In this document: positions 57,915-64,000 of the stretch, piece by piece
Position numbering within the stretch: the stretch's first letter is position 1
How the letters are laid out: each line of letters opens with the position of its first letter
NCBI GenBank assembly: GCA_004556925.1
Contig: SFFI01000006.1
Location: 70,990 to 134,989, forward strand
DNA length: 64,000 bases
Direction: 5' to 3'
From: Clostridiales bacterium
GTDB taxonomy: Bacteria; Bacillota; Clostridia; Saccharofermentanales; DTU023
Position numbers and translations under genes: made by a program
The notes under the pieces: generated by a model
What the model was told of the DNA's origin: nothing
What the model saw: the letters and a program-made list of their open reading frames with translations, nothing else
The model's database searches: none

Positions 57915-59006
57915 ATGGCCCAGCCTCACTTTCACATTCCTTTTAGTGCCCAGGAAATTCATCTTTACCTAGTCTTGAATTTCCCTCAGCTACTTTTTAG
58001 CCAGCTACCAGACTGTTTCCCTGGACCTGAAGACGAAGACAGAGACCTCCCCCTCCGTCCTTGGCTAGAGGGTATCCAGGAGGCCTTGGAAGCAAGAAGG
58101 GGAGACATCGGACACTTCTTCACCCATGACTTTTCGTTGCCGGAAGCCCTCCTGCCTGTGGCACCTCTAGATCAGGAAGATCTCAAGGCCTGGTTGGAGC
58201 TAGCCTTCGGCCAAGACAGGCAAAGCCTGCGGGCAGCCTTGCTCCAGGCGGCTTGGCCCCAACACCGGCCCTTCCAGCTGCTTGTAGAAGACCCAAGCCT
58301 TGAGGGCCTAGGCCCCAAGGAGCTTATTGCCCAAGTGAGCGACCAGGCCTCCTTGTGGCCGACCTACCTCCGCCAGGCCGGCCTGTCTGCCCAAACTTCC
58401 TGGATGCTAGTGGAAATCCTAGAAGACCCTGGCAAGTATCTCTCAGCTTATTCGGCCTTGGTGAACAGCTTTCAGTTTATTGCTGAGGCTATTGTGGGCC
58501 CTCGGGAGTCTGAGGTCAGGCAAAAACTAGACCAGTCCTTTGACTTTCTGAGCCAGGAAAGCGACCGCCTGTTGGGCCTCAATCCCGACTTGGCCTATCT
58601 GTGGGAGCAGAATCCCCAGGAGGCCATTCCCGTAATGCCTAGCCTGGATCCCCTGGCCCTGAGACCCCTGCATGGGCAGGATGTCTTGGTCATGGGCTTT
58701 GCCATACCGGATTACCTCCAGGCCCAAGAGGATCAGCTACAAAAAGACCGTAAGGCCCGGGCCGCTTTTTGCCAGACCCTAGCAGATCCCACCCGGTATA
58801 ATTTATGCTGCTTATTGGCCCAAGGGCCGCAAAGGCAAAAAGACCTGGCGGCCAGCTTGGATGTGAGCCAAGCGACCGTTTCCCACCACCTGGCCCAACT
58901 GAAGGCCCTGGGCTTGTATGAGCCGGGCAAGTCAGGAGGCCTGTCGGCAGACTCTTTCCATTATTACCTCAACGGCCTAGCCGAAGACTTACGTATTTAT
59001 GGATAA
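57915..59006 (+). CDS. Regulator with C-terminal ArsR-type HTH
   Basis: The 363-residue protein has a long N-terminal region (1-270) with no motif I know, rich in Leu, Asp and Gln and mostly helical. The C-terminus is a winged helix of ArsR style (about 285-345): FCQTLADPTRYNLCCLLAQG, RQKDLAASLDVSQATVSHHL and LKALGLYE. The layout resembles DUF5937/ArsR proteins in which the large domain senses an unknown ligand. A weak GAAGGGA lies upstream of ATG 57915. The SanA-like gene begins inside its last codons (8-bp overlap), so they are coupled. Confidence 0.75.
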   Translation: MAQPHFHIPFSAQEIHLYLVLNFPQLLFSQLPDCFPGPEDEDRDLPLRPWLEGIQEALEARRGDIGHFFTHDFSLPEALLPVAPLDQEDLKAWLELAFGQDRQSLRAALLQAAWPQHRPFQLLVEDPSLEGLGPKELIAQVSDQASLWPTYLRQAGLSAQTSWMLVEILEDPGKYLSAYSALVNSFQFIAEAIVGPRESEVRQKLDQSFDFLSQESDRLLGLNPDLAYLWEQNPQEAIPVMPSLDPLALRPLHGQDVLVMGFAIPDYLQAQEDQLQKDRKARAAFCQTLADPTRYNLCCLLAQGPQRQKDLAASLDVSQATVSHHLAQLKALGLYEPGKSGGLSADSFHYYLNGLAEDLRIYG

Positions 59007-59979
59007 ACAAGACCCACACATTGCCCAAAACCGGCCGCCCAAGCTTAGGCCTGTCGAGAATCTCCAGCCTAGACCTGGCCAGAAGCCCCAGCCTGGACCC
59101 GGACAGCCCCCAAAACCTGGTCTGTCTCAGAAAGCCCTGCCTGGAGCTGTACAGCCTCCCCAGCCTGGTCCCGTACAGAAAACCCTGCCCGGTCCGGCAC
59201 AGGCCCCCCAACCTGGCTCCGCTCAGAAATCCCTGCCCAGCCGGCCGGGCCCGCCTCGGCGCCAGCCTCCCGCTAAAAGGCCAGTAAGGCCGAGCCAGCC
59301 GAGGTCAGGAAAAGCTTGGCCCTGGGCCCAAATCCTCTCCACTCTAGTCTTAGCCTGCCTTATCCTGGGGGTCCTGGCCATGGGCTTTTCCCTCTTCTTA
59401 AAGGCGAGATATGAAGTGGATATCGTCAATTTAGATACCGCAGCCGTCAAAAAGCGAGATGCTGTCCTGGTTTTGGGTTGTGGAGTCTATGCAGACGGCA
59501 GCCCCACCCCCATGCTGCGTGACCGCATGAATGCAGGGATAACGGCTTATTTTAAGGGGGCTGGCCAGAAGCTGCTACTATCAGGGGACCATGGGCAAAA
59601 GAACTATGACGAGGTCAATGCCATGAAGCAGCTGGCCTTGGAAGCAGGTGTGCCGGAGGAAGACATCTTCCTGGACCATGCGGGCTTTTCTACTTATGAG
59701 AGTTTGAAAAGGGGCAAGGAGATCTTTGGCCTTCAGTCTGTCTGCCTGATCTCTCAAAAATACCATCTCTACCGTGCCTGCTATCTTGCAGACAGCTTGG
59801 GCTTAGACTATTGCGGCTATCCGGCAGACGCCTACGCTTATGGCGGGCAATTTCTCCGCGAAGCCCGCGAAGTCCTGGCCCGGGTTAAAGCCTTCTTTAG
59901 CGCGACCTTTCAGCCTCAACCAGAAGTGCTGGGGCCGGCGATCGATATTACAGGAGATGGCCGGGCGAGCTGGGACTAG
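58999..59979 (+). CDS. SanA/YdcF-like (DUF218) membrane protein with proline-rich repeats
   Basis: The 326-residue protein begins with about 100 residues of proline-rich repeats, three to four copies of a 16-residue unit (QKxLPGxxQxPQPGxx) encoded by 48-bp repeats starting at 59080, 59128, 59176 and 59224. One transmembrane helix follows (ILSTLVLACLILGVLAMGFSL reduced: about 109-131). The extracellular DUF218 domain shows DAVLVLGCGVYADGSPTPML, MRDRMNAGI-like LRDRMNAGITAYFKG, STYESLKRGKEIFG and SQKYHLYRACYLA. E. coli SanA of this family affects envelope permeability to vancomycin; the reaction is not established. Its 3' end overlaps the convergent btuD by 32 bp. Confidence 0.85.
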   Translation: MDKQDPHIAQNRPPKLRPVENLQPRPGQKPQPGPGQPPKPGLSQKALPGAVQPPQPGPVQKTLPGPAQAPQPGSAQKSLPSRPGPPRRQPPAKRPVRPSQPRSGKAWPWAQILSTLVLACLILGVLAMGFSLFLKARYEVDIVNLDTAAVKKRDAVLVLGCGVYADGSPTPMLRDRMNAGITAYFKGAGQKLLLSGDHGQKNYDEVNAMKQLALEAGVPEEDIFLDHAGFSTYESLKRGKEIFGLQSVCLISQKYHLYRACYLADSLGLDYCGYPADAYAYGGQFLREAREVLARVKAFFSATFQPQPEVLGPAIDITGDGRASWD

Positions 59980-60781
59980 TGGCCCGAGAAACAAAAAAGC
60001 TATTACCCTCTCCATCTTGGACGAGGTCCAAGGGCCAGCCATAGACCTGGGTCAAGCGTTCAGCTTGCAGAATTTCCTGGCGGGGGCCCTGGGCTACGAC
60101 CTGGCCATCTTCCAATAAAACCACTTGGTCGGCATATTGCTGGCTGAGATTGATGTCGTGCATGACGCAGATAATGCCTACCCCCTTATCTTGAACCAGG
60201 TTTTTAAGGGCGGCCAAAATGGTGTGCTGGTATTTAAGGTCCAGGTTAGACACCGGTTCGTCCAGGAGGATAAAGCGGCTTTCCTGAGCCATAGCACGCG
60301 CGCAGAGTACGCGTTGCCTTTCCCCACCACTCAGCTGGGCAAAGTTTTGGTGGAAGAGTTGCTCACAGCCGCTACGGGCCACGGCCTCATCTACTGCGGC
60401 GATATCTTGAGGACCTAATTGCTCAAAGGGCTTCAAATAGCTAAAGCGGGCCATTTTAATGACTTCGGAAACGGGGAGCTCGTAGGAGGAGCGTGAGCTT
60501 TGAGGCAGGTAGGCAATTTCCTTGGCCAAGTCACGTCGGCTATAAGACCGGATGTCATGTCCAGCAACTAAAATCTGTCCAGACTGGGGGCGGATAAAGC
60601 CTAAGATTTGCCGGAGTAGGCTGGTTTTCCCGGCTCCGTTGGGCCCCAAGAGCACGGTGAAGGCACCGGGGGAGAAGCTGGCGGAGACTTCCTTCAAAAT
60701 TGGCGGCTTAGATTTTTGCGGCTGCCAACTGACTTTTTGGACGCTTATACAAGAATCTTGCGGCATAGGGTGTGAACACAT
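59948..60781 (-). CDS. btuD: Cobalamin ABC importer ATPase
   Basis: The 277-residue ATPase of the FecE/FhuC/BtuD group shows Walker A GPNGAGKTS, signature LSGGERQR, Walker B FILLDEPVSNLD and an H-loop (VMHDINLSQQYAD). It is the last gene of the B12-riboswitch-controlled operon. Start ATG 60781 lies nine bases after the permease stop with no clear binding site; an ATG five codons later is possible. Cobalamin or a precursor is the likely cargo because of the riboswitch. Confidence 0.9.
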   Translation of the reverse strand: MCSHPMPQDSCISVQKVSWQPQKSKPPILKEVSASFSPGAFTVLLGPNGAGKTSLLRQILGFIRPQSGQILVAGHDIRSYSRRDLAKEIAYLPQSSRSSYELPVSEVIKMARFSYLKPFEQLGPQDIAAVDEAVARSGCEQLFHQNFAQLSGGERQRVLCARAMAQESRFILLDEPVSNLDLKYQHTILAALKNLVQDKGVGIICVMHDINLSQQYADQVVLLEDGQVVAQGPRQEILQAERLTQVYGWPLDLVQDGEGNSFFVSRATSPSSPGHLL

Positions 60782-60790
60782 TCTGGCTTG

Positions 60791-61876
60791 TTAGAGGCTA
60801 GCTTGGCGGCGCTGGCGCACAACCACATAGATAAAATAGGGCACTCCGAAGAGGGAGGTAATAATGCCCACAGGGATTTCCAAGGGACTGAGCAGGGTAC
60901 GGGCGGCCGTATCACAGAGCAGGAGGAAGATGGCACCTGCCAGGCCTGCCAGGGGTAGCTGGCGGCGCAGGTCGTGCTGGCCCAGCACCCGGAGGTATTG
61001 CGGGATCACCAGGCCTACGAAACCAATGATACCGGATACCGCGATCGTAGCGGCTACTAAGACCGAGGACAAGAGAATTAAACGCTTACGGATCTTGGCC
61101 GCGTCTAAGCCCAAGCTCATGGCTTCTTCTTCCCCTGCCAGGAGCAGGTTTAGGGTCCGGCCTTGAAGGATCAGGGCGAAGGCACAGGGCAGAAAAATCG
61201 GGACGAAAAAGCGGATTTTATCCCATGAGGCCGTATTAAAGCTACCCAGGGTCCACATATAGACCCGGCTTACTTCGTCATGGTTAAAGAGCATGATCAA
61301 GGAAATGATTGCGGAAAAAAGGGTGCCCAAAGCGACGCCGACCAGGAGCATGCTGGTGATGGCCTGGTCATTTCCGGCAAAACCCACGGACAGGTAGACC
61401 AGCCAAATGGTGGCCAAGGCAAAGATAAAGGCAAAAAAGCCTACAGCGCCAAGGCCCAGAGCCCCCGCGCCCAAACCGCTGACCATGGCGATCGTAGCGC
61501 CTAGAGCCGCCCCGGAGGAGATACCCAAGATATGGGGATCTGCCAGGGGGTTGCGAAAGACCGCCTGAAAAACAGAGCCGACAAGGGCGAGGGCAGCCCC
61601 GGTTAAGCTGGACAAGAGGATGCGGGGTAGGCGTAGTTGATACACAATGACCCGGTACTTGTCGGCAATCTCTAGGGAAGGCACAAGCTTGCGGATCAAG
61701 GGAATTTTCTCTGCCAGCAGGTGGAAGCTGTCCCGGGCGCTGAGACTGGAAGGACCAAGGCTCACTGCGAAGACCAGGAGGCAGAAAAAAACCACCACCA
61801 GGAGGGCCATGATTTTAGCTAGACCCACCTGGTGGCTGTTGACTTGTTTAATTTGTGTGTCTGGCGAATGTGCCAT
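60791..61876 (-). CDS. btuC: Cobalamin ABC importer permease (FecCD family)
   Basis: The 361-residue protein has about ten hydrophobic segments and FecCD motifs: RLPRILLSSLTGAALALVGS, FQAVFRNPLADPHILGISSGAALGA, WTLGSF, and GFVGLVIPQYLRVLGQHDLRRQLP. It dimerises to form the import channel. GGATGG lies before the ATG. Located between btuF and btuD with short gaps of 18 and 9 bp. Confidence 0.92.
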   Translation of the reverse strand: MAHSPDTQIKQVNSHQVGLAKIMALLVVVFFCLLVFAVSLGPSSLSARDSFHLLAEKIPLIRKLVPSLEIADKYRVIVYQLRLPRILLSSLTGAALALVGSVFQAVFRNPLADPHILGISSGAALGATIAMVSGLGAGALGLGAVGFFAFIFALATIWLVYLSVGFAGNDQAITSMLLVGVALGTLFSAIISLIMLFNHDEVSRVYMWTLGSFNTASWDKIRFFVPIFLPCAFALILQGRTLNLLLAGEEEAMSLGLDAAKIRKRLILLSSVLVAATIAVSGIIGFVGLVIPQYLRVLGQHDLRRQLPLAGLAGAIFLLLCDTAARTLLSPLEIPVGIITSLFGVPYFIYVVVRQRRQASL

Positions 61877-61894
61877 TATTCCATCCAGAGATTC

Positions 61895-62839
61895 CTAGGC
61901 GGCTTTATCCGTTTCTGCCTCTTGGGTAGCCTGGAAATCCTCAATAATCTGGGCGAGCACTTCTACAGCCTCAGCATTGCGAGGGCCTTGACGGTCAAAG
62001 ATATTGTTGTCAACGGCGAAGACTTGGCCATTCTTTACAGCAGAGAGTTCGCTATAAGGAGCTTCCTGACCAAAGCTTTCTTCTGCCCAGCTGGGGATAA
62101 TGATGATATCGGGGTCAGCTTCGACCAGTTTCTCTTGAGAGAACTGCCAACCTTGTAGGTCATGGGCTGCGTTTTTGCCGCCAGCAGCTTCAATGATGTC
62201 ATTGATGAAGGTGTTGCCCCCAGCCGTATAGTCACCGGATTCACCAAAGCCGACCACATAGTAAACAACAGGCAGATCCTTGGCGTTGTAGATACGGTCA
62301 AAAATCTCGGTGCTCAGCTGGTTAGCCTTCTCTTGTAGGTTGAGAGTCAAGCCCAGGTTTTGGATGATGTCTCTGAGCCCAGACAGGTGCTCGGAATCAT
62401 AAAGCATGAGTACGGGGATCTTCAGTTCATCTAGCTTGGCTAAAGTGTCGTCAGAGACGTGGGTAGAAGCCAGGACCAGGTCGGGAGCAATCTCGGTGAT
62501 CAGCTCAAAGTTGGGTTCCTGGAGGGTGCCGATTTCAGGGACTTCCAGGGCTTCCTCAGGGTAATCACAGTATGTGGTGCGACCCACTAAGCGGTCGCCG
62601 GCTTCCAGGGCAAAGACCAGCTCGGTCATATTGGGTCCCAGAGAAACGATCTTTTGGGGTTCAGCTTCCAAGACCACTTCACGACCAGCGGTGTCAGTTA
62701 TTGTAAGGGGATACTCGGTGACCATCTTCTCGCCTTCAGTCTCTTCCGCGAGAGTTGAGGGAGCAGGTCTAAAGGCTAAGCCAACGAGCAGGACTAGGCA
62801 CAGCAGGGCGGCCATGGCAGATACAAGTTTTTTGCGCAT
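61895..62839 (-). CDS. btuF: Cobalamin-binding protein (BtuF-like)
   Basis: The 314-residue protein has a helical-backbone (Peripla_BP_2) fold: PLTITDTAGREVVLEAEPQK, IVSLGPNMTELVFALEAGDRLVGRT, DYPEEALEVPEIGT and EIAPDLVLA. The signal peptide (MRKKLVSAMAALLCLVLLVG) has no lipobox; an AxA-like site near STLAEE suggests signal peptidase I. So, like the UgpB homologue here, it might not be lipid-anchored. AAGGAG precedes the ATG. The cobalamin riboswitch upstream defines the likely ligand. Confidence 0.88.
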   Translation of the reverse strand: MRKKLVSAMAALLCLVLLVGLAFRPAPSTLAEETEGEKMVTEYPLTITDTAGREVVLEAEPQKIVSLGPNMTELVFALEAGDRLVGRTTYCDYPEEALEVPEIGTLQEPNFELITEIAPDLVLASTHVSDDTLAKLDELKIPVLMLYDSEHLSGLRDIIQNLGLTLNLQEKANQLSTEIFDRIYNAKDLPVVYYVVGFGESGDYTAGGNTFINDIIEAAGGKNAAHDLQGWQFSQEKLVEADPDIIIIPSWAEESFGQEAPYSELSAVKNGQVFAVDNNIFDRQGPRNAEAVEVLAQIIEDFQATQEAETDKAA

Positions 62840-62934
62840 AAATAAACTCCTTTTGCGTTTGCATCACGAAAAAGGAGTTTGCTGTTTGCACGCAACATAT
62901 GGCCAACCGCTAATGTCCTCTCCCGTGACACGGT

Positions 62935-63090
62935 TTTCGTACGGCAGGTCTTCTGGCTCGGAACATGTCAGATCGCAGCTTCCCAGCAAGCTTATGGCGC
63001 CAGTGCTATTTGCTCTCCCATTTCCTTACAGCGGCGGGACCGCGCAGGTTTTGCACCTGCTTCCCTATTAAGTGTCAACACCGTAACGAA
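62935..63090 (-). ncRNA. Cobalamin riboswitch
   Basis: On the minus strand the leader of btuF contains the B12 box GAGCCAGAAGACCTGCC (62943-62959 region), preceded by GGGAAGCAGGTGCAAAACC and CCCGCCGCTGTAAGG, and the CACTGG segment. These are the conserved core elements, in the right order, of the class I cobalamin riboswitch. Ligand binding would lower btuFCD expression, probably by hiding the ribosome binding site, since the stretch to the start codon (62840-62934) has no obvious terminator with a U run. Confidence 0.95.
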
Positions 63091-63103
63091 TTTATACTCC
63101 CTC

Positions 63104-63132
63104 ATTTTAGCTGGAAGCCGGACTAATAACAA
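63104..63132 (-). promoter_or_regulatory. Promoter of the btu operon
   Basis: On the minus strand TTGTTA (63127-63132), a 17-bp spacer and TAAAAT (63104-63109). The predicted start near 63097 is just upstream of the riboswitch core. Confidence 0.75.
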
Positions 63133-63207
63133 GCCAGTCTAAGCGTAAGTAAAATTCATAATTAGCGGGACTAGCGGGCCAAAGGGAGACACAAACAGCG
63201 ACACGGA

Positions 63208-63555
63208 CTAATCAGAGTTGTTGGGCATGACGCAAATGCCATTCTCACAGACGATACCCTCTGGTTTTTCTAAGTCTACATTATCTGAAGACTTTTCATC
63301 TGAATTTGCAATCTTCTCATCAGAAGAATCTGGGTTTGCGCCCGTAGTATCTGAAGAACTACTCTCTGAAGACTCCTCTTCGGTGGACTGAGCTTCGGCA
63401 GATGGGTTTTCTGCTGTAGGGGCGCTAGTCAAGCTGTGGCCAGTAGGATTGTCGTTGCCTCCCTTAGATGTTTTGATAAAGACAAAAAGGATCAGGGCAA
63501 GACAGACCATAAGGGCGATTGCCAGGTAAAAGTGTTTCTTGTTTTTTTCAGTCAT
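63208..63555 (-). CDS. Small membrane-anchored acidic Ser-rich protein
   Basis: The 115-residue protein has one N-terminal membrane helix (FYLAIALMVCLALILFVFI) followed by an exported low-complexity region rich in Ser, Glu, Asp and Asn. It ends in GIVCENGICVMPNNSD with two cysteines six apart. The tail could form a disulfide loop or bind a metal. No family recognised. ATG 63555 follows AAGGAA; the TTG two codons earlier is unlikely. It is a single gene with its own promoter between two operons. Confidence 0.65.
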   Translation of the reverse strand: MTEKNKKHFYLAIALMVCLALILFVFIKTSKGGNDNPTGHSLTSAPTAENPSAEAQSTEEESSESSSSDTTGANPDSSDEKIANSDEKSSDNVDLEKPEGIVCENGICVMPNNSD

Positions 63556-63665
63556 GTTCAATTCCTTAGTTTCTCACCTTCGTGTGCATATAAGGCAAAT
63601 AGTTTCCTCAACTCTAATCGAACCCCTCCCATAGCCTCACGACTTAGGTGAGCTGGTTTGCTTTC

Positions 63666-63674
63666 ATTATAACA
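63666..63674 (-). promoter_or_regulatory. Extended -10 promoter of the small acidic protein gene
   Basis: TATAAT (63666-63671, minus strand) is preceded by TGT, giving an extended -10 (TGTTATAAT). No good -35 is seen. It lies about 110 bp upstream of the start. Confidence 0.5.
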
Positions 63675-63703
63675 AGAGAAGCACCGCCTAAGCAGAAAAT
63701 AAA

Positions 63704-63733
63704 CAGAGCCGGCTGCAGCTGCAACCGGCTCTG
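63704..63733 (-). terminator. Terminator of the BMP-family gene
   Basis: CAGAGCCGG (63704-63712) pairs with CCGGCTCTG (63725-63733), with inner TGCAGCTGCA also self-complementary. On the minus strand TTTATTTTC follows. About 45 bp past the stop. Confidence 0.85.
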
Positions 63734-63777
63734 GGTGGGTGTCAGCTTAAATGCTGACAAACAGACTTGCTACTTGC

Positions 63778-64000
63778 CTAGGCGGCGTCTTCAGCCTCGG
63801 CCTCTTGTAATCTAGAGGGCACGGGGTTGACTTCGATGTCGCCGTTGACAATCTTGTCTTCGTATTCCTTGATGGTCTTGATCCAATCCTCTTCCAGGTT
63901 AGGGTTGTTGTCCGGAATGGCAAGACCTTGGTCGGCCAGGGTAAAGGTGCGGGTACCACCCTTGAATTCGCCCTTGGCTACCATTTCGCAAACCAGGTAG
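63778..64000 (-). CDS. C-terminal end of a BMP-family (PnrA/BmpA-like) substrate-binding protein (5' truncated)
   Basis: The frame is open to the window edge, so the gene starts beyond 64000; ATG 63984 is internal. The visible 73 residues include GEFKGGTRTFTLADQGLAIP, NLEEDWIKTIKEYEDKIVNG and DIEVNP. This matches the end of the basic-membrane-protein family, in which a closing strand and a helix before I-x-x-G-x-I-x-V-x-P are typical. These lipoproteins bind nucleosides for ABC import. A short Ala/Glu tail follows the domain. Confidence 0.75.
   Translation of the reverse strand, partial: YLVCEMVAKGEFKGGTRTFTLADQGLAIPDNNPNLEEDWIKTIKEYEDKIVNGDIEVNPVPSRLQEAEAEDAA

Overview
The window reads as the chromosome of a Gram-positive, Clostridia-like member of the Bacillota with fairly GC-rich coding DNA. 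Pointers are an LPxTG surface protein, strong AGGAGG ribosome binding sites, OmpR-type and ArsR/TetR regulators, a large single-chain PurL, PyrB/PyrI, a class I fructose-bisphosphate aldolase of the Staphylococcus type and a cobalamin riboswitch. I cannot name a genus. No rRNA genes, recognisable transposase, integrase or prophage genes were seen.

Layout. 1-1500: end of a sortase-anchored protein, tRNA-Ser, then a striking tandem palindrome array. 1503-7444: DUF4342 protein, a response regulator/histidine kinase pair and an FtsX-type ABC exporter (antimicrobial-peptide-resistance style module). 7581-12979: alanine/glycine symporter with a small membrane protein, an RNA methyltransferase and adenine deaminase. 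12976-18093 (minus): a putative export/immunity operon with a small secreted four-cysteine protein, a lipoprotein, a double-length ABC-2 permease and an ATPase. 18736-20620: a TetR gene with a textbook self-regulated promoter and a fused membrane protein. 20718-23178: an AT-rich type II restriction-modification island flanked by a 40-bp imperfect direct repeat. 23824-37745 (minus): purL, a Ugp-type ABC operon with two ATPases, pyrBI and dinB. 38738-48084: SDR reductase, tRNA nucleotidyltransferase, cysteine desulfidase and a five-gene peptide/nickel-type ABC transporter. 48595-51346: CadC-like sensor, metallochaperone and P1B-ATPase. 51508-59979: small membrane protein, aldolase, SIMPL protein, ABC-2 exporter, ArsR-domain regulator and SanA-like protein. 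59948-63132 (minus): btuFCD under a cobalamin riboswitch. The right end holds a small membrane-anchored protein and a truncated BMP-family binding protein.

The most unusual signal is not a gene. At least five large intergenic gaps are filled by tandem arrays of short palindromes with different arm sequences (TTGGTGGCAA, TGGTGAAAT, GGTTGGCAA, CCATCCATTACTTGCA, GATATCTC). Their periods (about 31, 63-64 or 74 bp) are close to whole numbers of DNA helical turns. Arms diverge between arrays while period and inverted pairing are kept, and one array has a three-unit higher-order repeat. Many smaller minisatellites also occur, some duplicating ribosome binding sites and some inside reading frames. 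This looks like a lineage-specific repeat system whose function cannot be read from the sequence.

Start codons were re-chosen from ribosome binding sites where the longest frame was implausible; these choices are stated in the entries.
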